NCBI RefSeq assembly: GCF_030580915.1
Contig: NZ_JAUQTA010000001.1
Location: 1,736,001 to 1,800,000, forward strand
Origin: Nocardioides jiangxiensis
GTDB lineage: Bacteria; Actinomycetota; Actinomycetes; Propionibacteriales; Nocardioidaceae
Length of the DNA stretch: 64,000 nucleotides
Direction: 5' to 3'
In this document: in pieces, positions 8,427-16,831 of the stretch
How positions within the stretch are numbered: position 1 is the first letter of the stretch
Layout of the letters: each line of letters begins with the position of its first letter
The notes under the pieces: model-generated
What the model saw: only the letters and a program-made list of their open reading frames with translations
The model's database searches: none
What the model was told of the DNA's origin: nothing
Program-made: the position numbers and the translations under genes

Positions 8427-9281
8427 TCAGAGGAACGCGTGGGCGATGCGGGCGGCTCGGTCGCCGTAACCCCCGCCGAACATCGCGGCGTGCACCAGGA
8501 GCGGGAAGAGCTGGTGGATGCCGACACGCTCCTGCCAGCCGTCGGCGAGCGGGTACACCTCGGCGTACGCCGCGAGGACGCGAGGCAGCTGGGGCAGGCC
8601 GAAGAGGGCGAGCATGGCGAGGTCGGTCTCGCGGTGACCGGCGTGCGCCGCGGGGTCGACGAGCCAGGCCCGGCCGTCGGCGCCCCACACGACGTTGCCG
8701 TTCCACAGGTCGCCGTGGAGCAGCGCCGGTGGCTCCTCCGGCACGATGTCCGCGACCCGTGCGACGACCGCTGCCACGACGGCCGCATCGTCGTGGTCGA
8801 TCGCGCCGCGCTCCATCGCGAGCCGCAGGTAGGGCTGGACCCGCCGGTGGGCGTAGAACTCGGCCCACGTCGCGCACGCCTCGTTCGGCAGCGGCAGTCG
8901 GCCGATCCACCCGTCGGCGTGGTCGCCGTACGCGGGCTGCGGCTGGTGGTGCAGCTCCGCGAGGTCGCGGCCCAGTTGCTCGGCGGCGTCGACGGTCGGT
9001 CGTCCGTGCTCGATCCAGGGCAGCACGAGGCAGGCGTCGTCCACGGCCAGCACCTCGGGTGCCGGGGCACCGGCCGCGGCGAGCTGTGCCAGGCCACGGG
9101 CCTCGCTCGCGAAGAAGCCGGCGGGCGGAGACGGCTGGGACTTGAGCAGGACGACGCGACCGTCGGCCAGCCGGAGCCGGGTGGCGGCGTTGATGTCGCC
9201 GCCGGCGACCGGTGCCGTGGAGACCACCGCCGTGCCGAGCAGCTGCTCGACGCGGCGCGCGATCGCCGACTGCCGGGTCAT
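8427..9281 (-). CDS. Fructosamine kinase family protein
   Basis: A 284-residue APH-fold kinase. The N-lobe contains [23 protein letters not shown] with the ATP-binding lysine; the catalytic loop is [13 protein letters not shown], followed by [19 protein letters not shown], where the Asp binds metal. These are hallmarks of the fructosamine-3-kinase family, which phosphorylates sugars bound to lysines and leads to deglycation. In bacteria these genes often lie beside a low-molecular-weight phosphatase, as here: the start overlaps the phosphatase stop by 4 bp (ATGA), suggesting the pair acts together. Substrate not established. Confidence 0.88.
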   Translation of the reverse strand: MTRQSAIARRVEQLLGTAVVSTAPVAGGDINAATRLRLADGRVVLLKSQPSPPAGFFASEARGLAQLAAAGAPAPEVLAVDDACLVLPWIEHGRPTVDAAEQLGRDLAELHHQPQPAYGDHADGWIGRLPLPNEACATWAEFYAHRRVQPYLRLAMERGAIDHDDAAVVAAVVARVADIVPEEPPALLHGDLWNGNVVWGADGRAWLVDPAAHAGHRETDLAMLALFGLPQLPRVLAAYAEVYPLADGWQERVGIHQLFPLLVHAAMFGGGYGDRAARIAHAFL

Positions 9282-9763
9282 CGCTGGAGCGCCTCCACGA
9301 GGGCGTCGGCCGTGCGCTCGATCATCGCGAGGACGTCGTCGAAGCCCTGCGGGCCCCCGTAGTACGGGTCGGGGACGTCGCCCGGCCCCTCCGGGTCGAA
9401 CGCCCGGAACATCAGGAGGCGCTCCGCCGGCACCCCGAGCGCGGCGAGCTCGCGGTGGTGCGAGGAGTCCATCGCCAGGATCAGGTCGTACGCCGACGCG
9501 TGGTCGCCGACGAACTGGCGGGCGCGGTGCCTCGTGGGGTCGTAGCCGGCGCTGGTCAGGGTGGCCGCGGAGCGGCGGTCCATCGGCTCCCCGACGTGCC
9601 AGCCGCCGGTGCCGAAGGAGTCGACGCGGACGTCCAGCCCGGCGGCGGCGATGCGGTGGTTGAGGACGACGTCGGCGACCGGTGAGCGGCAGATGTTGCC
9701 GAGACAGACCACCGCGACCCGGTAGCCGGGCCCGGTGGCGGCCGGGAGCGCCGGCAGGCTCAC
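9278..9763 (-). CDS. Low-molecular-weight protein tyrosine phosphatase
   Basis: A 161-residue enzyme. VCLGNICRSP near residue 20 is the P-loop, with the catalytic Cys and the Arg of C(X)5R. VPDPYYGGPQGFDDVL near residue 130 supplies the general-acid Asp. Length is standard for LMW-PTP. The GTG start at 9763 overlaps the stop of the upstream membrane gene (GTGA), and the stop overlaps the fructosamine kinase start, so it is in the middle of a tightly coupled operon. It could dephosphorylate proteins or, by genomic association, sugar-phosphate adducts made by the kinase; the second idea is inference. Confidence 0.92.
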   Translation of the reverse strand: MSLPALPAATGPGYRVAVVCLGNICRSPVADVVLNHRIAAAGLDVRVDSFGTGGWHVGEPMDRRSAATLTSAGYDPTRHRARQFVGDHASAYDLILAMDSSHHRELAALGVPAERLLMFRAFDPEGPGDVPDPYYGGPQGFDDVLAMIERTADALVEALQR

Positions 9764-10146
9764 GAGCGGTCCTTGCCGTCGTCGTGGAGGACGGCGCGGG
9801 CGAACGACCCGACGAGCGTGATGATCACGCTGCCGAAGAGGGCGGTCCAGAAGCCCTCGACGTGGAAGCCCACGTCGAGCTGCTCTGCCAGCCACGAGGT
9901 CAGCAGCAGCATCAGTGCGTTGATCACGAGCAGGAAGAGCCCGATGGTCAGGATGATCACCGGGAACGAGAAGAACTTCACCACCGGCTCGACGAGCGTG
10001 GAGACGAGGCCGAGCAGCACGGCAGCCGCGAGGAGGGGCGGAAGCCGGTGCTGCCAGTCGGCGCCCTCGACCCGGATGCCGTCGAAGAGCCAGGCGGCGA
10101 CGGCGAGGCCGGCCATCGTGGAGGCGATCCAGATCAGCAGCTTCAC
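9760..10146 (-). CDS. YvlD-like (phage holin IV family) small membrane protein
   Basis: A 128-residue protein with four predicted membrane helices: LLIWIASTMAGLAVAAWLF, LPPLLAAAVLLGLVSTLV, FFSFPVIILTIGLFLLVINALMLLL and FWTALFGSVIITLVGSFARAVL. The PVIILTIGLFLLVINA block is characteristic of the YvlD/DUF360 family annotated as phage holin family protein. There is no phage context, so a housekeeping membrane role is more likely than lysis. The GTG at 10146 was chosen over an upstream open frame because a TACGCT -10 box lies 6 nt before it. First gene of the operon ending with udgX. Confidence 0.82.
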   Translation of the reverse strand: MKLLIWIASTMAGLAVAAWLFDGIRVEGADWQHRLPPLLAAAVLLGLVSTLVEPVVKFFSFPVIILTIGLFLLVINALMLLLTSWLAEQLDVGFHVEGFWTALFGSVIITLVGSFARAVLHDDGKDRS

Positions 10147-10152
10147 GGCACC

Positions 10153-10158
10153 AGCGTA
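10153..10158 (-). promoter_or_regulatory. -10 element of the YvlD-ptp-kinase-udgX operon
   Basis: On the minus strand TACGCT is followed by 6 nt and the GTG start at 10146, a leaderless layout. It supports the internal start of the membrane protein gene. Confidence 0.4.
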
Positions 10159-10176
10159 GGACCTCGGGGAAGGGGG

Positions 10177-10208
10177 CGGCCCGGGCGGAAGGGTCTCCGC
10201 CCGGGCCG
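10177..10208 (-). terminator. Hairpin terminator after the LPQTG surface protein gene
   Basis: A 13-bp perfect stem (CGGCCCGGGCGGA with its complement) and a 6-nt loop lie just past the stop at 10224. No U tract follows, as is usual in high-GC actinobacteria. Confidence 0.65.
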
Positions 10209-10223
10209 TCGTCGTGGGTGACC

Positions 10224-13200
10224 TCACTCCTTCCGGCGGGAGAGGCCGAGCCGGAGGCCGAGGGCCAGCAGCAGGCCACTGATCGCCGCGATCGGTCCGA
10301 GTCCGGCCGGTGCGCCGGTCTGCGGCAGCTCCGCCTTCTTCGGCACGTCACCGGGCTCGTGGTGGGTCTTCGTCGGCGGGGCCGTGACGGAGGCCCGGAC
10401 GATCACCTCGTTGGAGACCAGCGAGTGGTGCTCGGTCGGGAGGTCGACCATGGCAGCCGAGCTGAGCCGTCCGGCGGCGCCACCTGCGGCAGCCCGGCCG
10501 AAGGTCGCGGCGGTCTGCTCGATCGCCTCGTCCCAGTCCAGGAAGCCCTGGTTCCACAGTGCTGCGGTGTAGGTCTCCCCGGGCTGCAGGACCAGGTCGG
10601 CCGGCTTCTCCGGGAACTGCACCTCCATGACCGCGGTGCCGCCCTCGGTCACGCCCGCCGGAGGCGTGATGTCGCCGACGTCGAAGGTCACCAGCTGCGT
10701 CACCGGGTCGACCGTGACGGTGCAGGTCAGCCCCTCCTCGCACTTCGCGCTGTCGGGAACCAGCGTCGCCTTGACCGTCGAGACCGTGTCGGCCGGGTTG
10801 TAGCCAGGCACGTAGTCGGTGACGAGGACGTTGTGGAAGTTCTTCGGACCGGTCGCGTTGACCCGGACGACGTACCGCACGCGGTCGCCGAAGCCCACCA
10901 CTCCGTCACTCGGCTCCCAGGCGCCGTTGTGGAACTCGAACTGCTGCTTGGCCACGATCGCCAGCTGGCCCTCGGCGAAGTCCGTCACCACGATCGGGGA
11001 CATCTGTCCGCCGCCCACGAAGTTGGACTCGTCGACCTGGATGCCCATCACCGGGTGAGCCGGCAGTGCGTATCCCGGAGGTGCCGTCGTCTCGACCAGC
11101 ACGTAGCAGCCGTGCTGCAGGTCCTGGAAGAGCGCCTGGCCGATGTCGTCGGTCGTCGCCGTGCCGAGCAGCTTGTCCTCGCCGGGCACCGCCACCGGGT
11201 CGCCGAACTGGCAGCCGCCCTCGGGGATCGCGCCCGCGTCGTACAGCTGGAACGTCGCGTCCGCGAGGACCTCGTCCGACTCCAGGTCGCGCTTCTCGAC
11301 GACCATGGTGGTCACCTGCGGGGTGTCCGTCGTCGTCTCGCACTCGCTGGTGTCGTCGGTGCCGCCGGGCACGTCACCCGGAGGCACGCACTCACCGCCG
11401 TCGTCCGGGACGGGCGTCGCGATGTTGTGCAGGCTCACCCCCCAGGCACCCGGGTCGATCTCGACGACGTAGGACACCTCGACGGTGTGACCCGGCTCGA
11501 GTCCGGCGATCGACCAGGTGAAGGTCGAGCCGTCGAAGTCGAGCGCGTCGTCCTTGCTCACCAGCGACGCGTGGGCGAAGACGTCCGCTGCGTTGTCGGT
11601 GATGACCGTGTCGACGGTCGCGTTGTCGGTGTCGTTGGTGACCGTGAGCGTGTACTTGAGGTGCTCACCGGGCTCGGCCAGGCCGTCGTTGTCGCCGGGA
11701 GAGGCGAGCAGCTGCACGGCCTTGTCGAGCGTGTAGTGCGGCGTGAAGTGCTCGGTGTGGCCGCAGTCGGCACCCAGCGTCTCCTCACAGGGCACCGGTC
11801 CCGGCGTGACGACGTTGTCGATCTCGGAGTTCCAGGCGTCCGCCCCGACGGTGACCGTGTAGGTCAGCGTCAGCGGGGTGGTCCCGAGCTCGGCGACCGG
11901 CCAGGTGATCACGCCGTTGCTGATGCTCGCACCCTCGTCCTCGAGGCCGGAGACCCAGCTGTCCTCCACACCGGTGATGGTGTCGGTGACGTCGAAGTCC
12001 TCGACCGGCACTCCGTCGCCCACCTTCGTCAGCGTGACCGTGTAGTCGATCTGCTCACCGGGCTGGACCGTCGACCCGCTCGGCGGGTCGGAGGTCTTGG
12101 AGACCATCCACTCGCTCGGGATCGCGTGGTTGGTGATCGTGCAGGTCACCGAGGTGGCCAGCGGCACCGTCACGGTCGACGCGGTCACCGGCACGGAGTC
12201 CTCGTCGGCGGAGCAGGTCCAGCCTGCTTCGTCCGCGGCGTACGTCGACGGTCCGTCCTCGCTGAGCACGTAGTCGCCGGCGCTGACCGCCGAGCTGGCG
12301 CCACCCGCACCGCTGAGGGTCGGCTCGTCCGGGATGCCGGACGGCGTCGCCGTGAGCGTGAACGCCGAGGCGTCGGTCTCGTCGCCGGTGGTGCCGTGGT
12401 CGACGACCTTGACCAGGGTCAGCCGCGAGGCGCAGGTGACCTCGTTGGTGATCGTGTAGTGGTTGGCGCCCGCGAGCACGGTCGTCGCGAACGGCACGGC
12501 CTCGTCGGCGGCGGAGCCGTTGACCTCGACCACGGACGCTCCCGTCTCGCGGCAGAGGTCGTTGCCGATGGTCACGTCCTCGTCGAGCGTCACCGGGGCC
12601 CCACGGAGGAAGCCCCCGATGGCGGTGTTCCAGGAGTGGTCGTCGCCGTTGACGGTGAGCTGGGCCCCGAGCTGCAGGTAGCCAGGCTGCGTGCCGTCGA
12701 GCATCGGCTCGCCGCCGTTGACCACCCAGTACTTGTCGACCTCCACGGTCGCCGGGACGGCGACGTTGGTGATGGTGCAGGTGACGTGCTGGGCCAGTGC
12801 CAGGGTGACGGCGTCAGCGGTGACGGACACCGGGTCCTGGTTCTGGTCGACGCAGGACCAGCCGGCCTCGCTCGGGTCGTAGCCCACCGGGCCCGACTCG
12901 GAGAGGTCGTAGGTGCCCACCTTGACGGTCGCGCTGACCGACGGGCCGGGGCCGCTCACCGGGTCCTGCCCGTCGATGCCGTCGGGCGTCGCGGTCAGCG
13001 TGAACGCGCTGGGCTGGGTCAGGTCGCCGGTGTCGAGCGGGTCGACGATCTTGACGAGGGTCAGCTGCGGGGCGATCGCGGTGTTGGTGATCGTGCAGGT
13101 GACGTCGTCATCGGGCGCAACGGTGACCGAGCCGTCGGTCACGGCCACGGAGCCGCCGCTGTCGGCACAGGTCCACAGGCCGGCGGTGTGCGTGGCCGGA

Positions 13201-15287
13201 CCGCTCTCGGACAGGTCGTACGTGCCGGCCTTCGTGGCGCCCGAGACACCCGTCGTGCCGCTGATCGTGGACTGGCCGGCGATGCCGTCAGGCGTCGCGC
13301 TCAGGGTCCACGCGGTGGCCGGCGTGGTGTCGCCGGTGTCGTTGTGGTCCACGACCTTGACCAGCGTCAGGCTGCCGGGGTTGTCGTGGTTGGTGAACGT
13401 GCAGGTGCGCGTCTCGCCCGCAGGCACCTGCACGCTCGTGACCGGTCCGGCACCGCAGTCGATGCCGCTCAGGTCGTATCCGGACGGGCCGCCGGTCTCC
13501 GACAGGTCGTACGACGTGCCCGCCGTGACCGTCAGGGAGTGTCCGGCAGTCGAGCCCGGGGTGGTCAGGTCGGCACCGCCGCCGGCGGGGGATGCGACGA
13601 GTGTGAAGTCGCCCGGTACGGCGGTGCCGCCGTTCGAGTTGTCCACGACCTTCTTCAGCACGAGCTCACCGGCACAGGTGACCTCGTTGGTGATGGTGGC
13701 GTGGTTGGCTCCGCTGCCGAGCGCGACGCTGTCGGGCAGCGCGGCGTCCGTGGCGGTGCCGTTGACCTCGGTGACGTGGCCGTGGGTGGTGCCCGCCCAG
13801 TCACAGAGGTCGTTGCTGAAGGTGACGCTCTCGCCGAGCGACACGCTCGTGCCGTGCAGGTAGCCGCCGATCGCGGTGTCCCAGGGCTTGTCGGCGCCGT
13901 CGATGGTGAGCTGGGCGCCGAGGCCGAGGACCGCGGGCTCGCTGCCCTCCTGGACCGGGGTGCCGCCGTTGATCACCCAGTACTTGTCGACCTCGATCGT
14001 CGAGGTGCGGCTGTTGGTGAAGGTGCAGGTCACCGCCTCGTCGTCCGCGATCGAGACGCTGGCGGAGGTGGCCGTCTCGGTGGCCGCCTTCGAGCAGGTG
14101 ATGTCGGTGAGGGTCCACCCGTCGGGGATGGCGAGCTCGCTGACGGTGGTCGTGCCCGGCGGCACCCGGTAGGTCACCGTGTTGGCGGTGCCTCCGTCGT
14201 CGACCAGGTCGAAGGTGGTGTCGAGGCTGTTCGGCGCGGTGATGCCGAAGTGGAAGGGCTGCGAGGAGTCCGGCTGGGCGTCCTTGACGACCGTGATCGT
14301 GCCGGCGTCGACGGCGTCCGCCATCAGCTGGTTGTCGCGGTTGCCGGCGTCGCAGCCGAAGTCGCCCGTCGTGCTGGTGAGGGAGAAGTGGTACGGCGCA
14401 CCGCTGATCGACCCGGCGCCCGTGCCGGGGCCGTAGTCGAGCTCGGAGGCGACGTGGCCGCTCCAGCGGAGCGTCGCCGTCGGGTCGCTGGCGTCGGTGA
14501 TGGTGAACTCGATGGTGACCGCCACCGTGTACGTGCCACCGGGGCTGTTGGTGGGGGCGGGGCCGTCGAAGTCGGCGACCGGGCTCGACCACGAGACGCT
14601 CGCGCCGGCGCTGCCGGTGATGGCGAGGTCGGCGACGTAGTCGTAGGCGTACTTGCCATTCTTGGTGCGGTCGAAGGTGAACCCGAGCGTGTAGGTGCCG
14701 GGCACCAGGCCACCGAGCTCCACCTTCTGCGGCACGAAGTCGCCCTCGGCGTAGTTGCTGTTGTTCTGGTTGAGGGCGCCGTTGATCCAGCTTCCGCTGC
14801 TGTCCTCCTGGGTGTTCTGGTCGAAGTCCGTGACCGAGCAGTCTGCTGCAGGAGTCGGGCTCGCCTGGGGGGAGAGCTTCAGCGCCGTCGTGGCGCCCGA
14901 GCCGCCCTTGCCGGAACCACCGGAACCGCTGGTGTCCCCGGAGCCGCTGGTGTCCGTCGTGGACGTGTCGGTGGTGGCTGCCGGGTCGGGCGAGGACGTG
15001 TCAGGTGCCGGCGACTCGGGGGCTGGCGCCTCCTGTGCCGCGGGGGCAGGCTCGGGAGCCGCCGACGTGTCCGTCGGCGGCTGGTCCGTGGATGTATCCG
15101 GGGGCGGGTCCACCACCTCCGTCGAGACGACCGCCGTCGACGTCGTGGCCGGGTCGTCGGCGTACGCCGGGACGAGCGTCAGGAACGGCACTGTCAGGAA
15201 GCCCATCGCCATCGCGAGGACCGCCCGGAACAGGCGTACGACGGGCCGCGCGGAGCTGCTGCCCGCGCGAGGAGAGGTGGTGCTCAC
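10224..15287 (-). CDS. Giant LPXTG-anchored repeat surface protein with prealbumin-like and DUF11 domains
   Basis: A 1687-residue exported protein. Signal peptide about 1-43; a Pro/Thr/Ser/Glu linker to 130; a beta-rich head domain 149-327 (SGSWINGALNQNNSNYAEGD); prealbumin-like/SpaA-type repeats to 1057; two DUF11-like domains 1058-1300; a SpaA-type domain near 1325-1440 (VVEKRDLESDEVLADATFQLYD); another DUF11-like unit near 1455-1590; then LPQTG at 1654-1658, a hydrophobic helix and RRKE. That tail is a sortase signal, so it is predicted to be wall-linked. The GTG start at 15287 has GGGGGAAG about 5 nt upstream. Likely adhesive or structural; ligand unknown. No intact sortase is in the window. 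Confidence 0.87.
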   Translation of the reverse strand: MSTTSPRAGSSSARPVVRLFRAVLAMAMGFLTVPFLTLVPAYADDPATTSTAVVSTEVVDPPPDTSTDQPPTDTSAAPEPAPAAQEAPAPESPAPDTSSPDPAATTDTSTTDTSGSGDTSGSGGSGKGGSGATTALKLSPQASPTPAADCSVTDFDQNTQEDSSGSWINGALNQNNSNYAEGDFVPQKVELGGLVPGTYTLGFTFDRTKNGKYAYDYVADLAITGSAGASVSWSSPVADFDGPAPTNSPGGTYTVAVTIEFTITDASDPTATLRWSGHVASELDYGPGTGAGSISGAPYHFSLTSTTGDFGCDAGNRDNQLMADAVDAGTITVVKDAQPDSSQPFHFGITAPNSLDTTFDLVDDGGTANTVTYRVPPGTTTVSELAIPDGWTLTDITCSKAATETATSASVSIADDEAVTCTFTNSRTSTIEVDKYWVINGGTPVQEGSEPAVLGLGAQLTIDGADKPWDTAIGGYLHGTSVSLGESVTFSNDLCDWAGTTHGHVTEVNGTATDAALPDSVALGSGANHATITNEVTCAGELVLKKVVDNSNGGTAVPGDFTLVASPAGGGADLTTPGSTAGHSLTVTAGTSYDLSETGGPSGYDLSGIDCGAGPVTSVQVPAGETRTCTFTNHDNPGSLTLVKVVDHNDTGDTTPATAWTLSATPDGIAGQSTISGTTGVSGATKAGTYDLSESGPATHTAGLWTCADSGGSVAVTDGSVTVAPDDDVTCTITNTAIAPQLTLVKIVDPLDTGDLTQPSAFTLTATPDGIDGQDPVSGPGPSVSATVKVGTYDLSESGPVGYDPSEAGWSCVDQNQDPVSVTADAVTLALAQHVTCTITNVAVPATVEVDKYWVVNGGEPMLDGTQPGYLQLGAQLTVNGDDHSWNTAIGGFLRGAPVTLDEDVTIGNDLCRETGASVVEVNGSAADEAVPFATTVLAGANHYTITNEVTCASRLTLVKVVDHGTTGDETDASAFTLTATPSGIPDEPTLSGAGGASSAVSAGDYVLSEDGPSTYAADEAGWTCSADEDSVPVTASTVTVPLATSVTCTITNHAIPSEWMVSKTSDPPSGSTVQPGEQIDYTVTLTKVGDGVPVEDFDVTDTITGVEDSWVSGLEDEGASISNGVITWPVAELGTTPLTLTYTVTVGADAWNSEIDNVVTPGPVPCEETLGADCGHTEHFTPHYTLDKAVQLLASPGDNDGLAEPGEHLKYTLTVTNDTDNATVDTVITDNAADVFAHASLVSKDDALDFDGSTFTWSIAGLEPGHTVEVSYVVEIDPGAWGVSLHNIATPVPDDGGECVPPGDVPGGTDDTSECETTTDTPQVTTMVVEKRDLESDEVLADATFQLYDAGAIPEGGCQFGDPVAVPGEDKLLGTATTDDIGQALFQDLQHGCYVLVETTAPPGYALPAHPVMGIQVDESNFVGGGQMSPIVVTDFAEGQLAIVAKQQFEFHNGAWEPSDGVVGFGDRVRYVVRVNATGPKNFHNVLVTDYVPGYNPADTVSTVKATLVPDSAKCEEGLTCTVTVDPVTQLVTFDVGDITPPAGVTEGGTAVMEVQFPEKPADLVLQPGETYTAALWNQGFLDWDEAIEQTAATFGRAAAGGAAGRLSSAAMVDLPTEHHSLVSNEVIVRASVTAPPTKTHHEPGDVPKKAELPQTGAPAGLGPIAAISGLLLALGLRLGLSRRKE
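10314..10328 (-). other. LPQTG sorting motif codons
   Basis: These bases encode residues 1654-1658 (LPQTG), followed by a hydrophobic segment and a basic RRKE end, the three parts of a cell-wall sorting signal. Confidence 0.85.
12117..14003 (-). repeat. Internal domain repeats in the surface protein (four type A, two type B)
   Basis: Type A units of about 100 residues begin LTLVKVVD and end TCTITN; they lie at residues 541-637, 639-740, 741-845 and 954-1057. Type B units of about 107 residues begin IEVDKYWVINGG or VEVDKYWVVNGG and end TITNEVTC; they lie at 429-537 and 846-952. The order is B-A-A-A-B-A, so a B-A block seems to have duplicated after the A units. Units differ at many positions, pointing to old duplications. 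Confidence 0.85.
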
Positions 15288-15712
15288 GATCTTCCCCCAA
15301 GAAGATGCGATCGCCGGCGCCCGAGCAGCGGTGACCTGGACTGAGAAGCGGGCTCCCGCGCGCCCTCGGTGGAGGACGGCGAAGGAGCCAGACGCGCCGA
15401 TCCGAGAGGAGCCCCATGGCTCCCAGCGACGACATGTCCAGCGCCTCGATCCTGTGTCGCCCTACCCTCGGGCCGCACTGGGGTCGAACCCCTGACCCCA
15501 CCCGGTGGTCGCAGGCCCCGGGGTACCCCAGTGCCGACCGGACGATCCCGTCCCTCGGGTCGGACGACACCTCCGCAGCCCACCCTCCGATCAGCCTGCG
15601 GAGTCGCTCGTCTGCTGGGTACCGTTGACCCGTGGCCTGGGTCACACCCTTGTTCCGGCCACGAACGACCGCGGTCGGTGATCCCGGCCGCGGCAGACCC
15701 GAGGGAGTCACC
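15288..15712. other. Gene-free divergent region between the surface protein and bkd operon
   Basis: About 425 bp with no credible gene. It holds the two hairpins at 15475-15563 and probably promoters for both directions. TTGACC at 15625-15630 could be a -35 for the bkd operon, but no clear -10 follows. Small open frames here have no family features. Confidence 0.5.
15475..15563. other. Two adjacent strong hairpins, possible structured RNA
   Basis: GCACTGGGGT (15475-15484) pairs perfectly with ACCCCAGTGC (15525-15534) around a 40-nt interior that contains a further GGGG-TCGAA-CCCC hairpin. Directly next, CCGACC-GGACG-ATCC-CGTCC-CTCG-GGTCGG (15534-15563) forms a second two-part stem. On the plus strand this lies 150 nt upstream of bkdA; on the minus strand it is 190 nt upstream of the surface protein. 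It matches no riboswitch class I recognise. Confidence 0.45.
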
Positions 15713-16831
15713 GTGTCTGACCTGATCCAGCTGCTCACCGCCGACGGAGTCCGGGTCGAGCACCCCGACGTCGCCTTCTCGCCCGACCCGTCCCTGCTCG
15801 ACACCTACGGCGACGAGCCCGGCGTCCTCAGGGCGCTGCTGCGCGACATGACGCTTGTGCGACGGTTCGACGTCGAGGCCACGGCGCTCCAGCGGCACGG
15901 CGAGCTCGGCCTGTGGCCGTCCAGCCTGGGGCAGGAGGCTGCGCAGATCGGCGCCGGCCGGGCCCTCGCGCCGGGCGACTACGTCTTTCCGACCTACCGC
16001 GACCACGGCATCGCCTGGTGCCGGCGGATCGACCCGGTCGACCTCCTCGGCGTCTTCCGGGGGACCGACCACGTCGGCTGGGATCCCGAGGAGAAGCGCT
16101 ACGCGCCCGTCACGATCGTCATCGGCGCCCACACCCTGCACGCGGTGGGCTACGCCCTCGGCGCCCTGCACGACGGTGCCGTGGGCACGGGCGACGCCTC
16201 GCGCGACACCGCGGTCCTGGCCTGCTTCGGCGACGGGGCGACCTCGCAGGGCGATGTGAACGAGGCGATGGTCTTCGCGGCGTCCTACCACGTGCCGGTC
16301 GTCTTCTTCCTCCAGAACAACCACTGGGCGATCTCGGAGCCGGTGACCCGCCAGTCCCGGATCCCGTTGGTGCAGCGCGCCGCGGGTTTCGGGTTCCCCG
16401 GCTACCGCGTCGACGGCAACGACGTGCTCGCGACGTACGCCGTGGTCCAGCGCGCGCTCGAGCACGCCCGCACCGGCCAGGGGCCGGTGCTGGTCGAGGC
16501 GGTGACCTACCGGATGGGTGCGCACACGACCACCGACGACCCCACCCGCTACCGCACCGACGACGACCTCGAGGTGTGGCGCCGTCGCGACCCGATCGAC
16601 CGGCTCGCCCGGTACCTGCGCACGACGGGTGGGGCCGACGACGCGTGGTTCGCCGCCCTGGAGGCGGAGGCGGACGAGCTCGGCGCGGACGTCCGCGCCC
16701 GCTGCCATGCCCTGCCGGACCCGTCCCCGCTGGTCTCCTTCGACGCGACCTATGCGGAGATCACCCCGACCCTCGCCGCGCAGCGGGCCGAGGTGGCCGC
16801 GCTCCTCGACGGGACGGAGGTGGCGCGATGA
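15713..16831 (+). CDS. bkdA: Branched-chain 2-oxoacid dehydrogenase E1 alpha subunit
   Basis: A 372-residue thiamine-diphosphate subunit. MTLVRRFDVEATALQRHGELGLWPSSLGQEA opens the E1 alpha fold. The ThDP motif runs from CFGDGATSQGDVNEAM near residue 180 to NNHWAIS. Phosphorylation-loop-like HTTTDDPTRYR comes late. GTG 15713 was chosen over upstream open frame because GAGGGAG lies 6 nt before it. With bkdB and bkdC it decarboxylates branched-chain 2-oxoacids from Val, Leu and Ile to acyl-CoA, used in catabolism and as primers for branched fatty acids. A pyruvate role is less likely given the BkdABC-type order. Confidence 0.88.
   Translation: MSDLIQLLTADGVRVEHPDVAFSPDPSLLDTYGDEPGVLRALLRDMTLVRRFDVEATALQRHGELGLWPSSLGQEAAQIGAGRALAPGDYVFPTYRDHGIAWCRRIDPVDLLGVFRGTDHVGWDPEEKRYAPVTIVIGAHTLHAVGYALGALHDGAVGTGDASRDTAVLACFGDGATSQGDVNEAMVFAASYHVPVVFFLQNNHWAISEPVTRQSRIPLVQRAAGFGFPGYRVDGNDVLATYAVVQRALEHARTGQGPVLVEAVTYRMGAHTTTDDPTRYRTDDDLEVWRRRDPIDRLARYLRTTGGADDAWFAALEAEADELGADVRARCHALPDPSPLVSFDATYAEITPTLAAQRAEVAALLDGTEVAR

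Noticed and set aside
9760..10146. Phage holin as a sign of a prophage
   Set aside because: The protein is of the YvlD type found in chromosomal operons, and no other phage gene is nearby.
10218..15344. 1708-codon open frame on the plus strand
   Set aside because: It is antisense to the LPQTG surface protein, whose minus-strand frame has signal peptide, repeats and sorting signal. The plus-strand translation is Arg/Gly/Val-rich without domains: a GC-bias shadow.
15475..15534. tRNA or tRNA-like gene (GGGGTTCGACCCC resembles a T arm)
   Set aside because: About 60 nt, no D arm, no anticodon arm, and acceptor ends pair by 10 bp. Kept only as a hairpin region.
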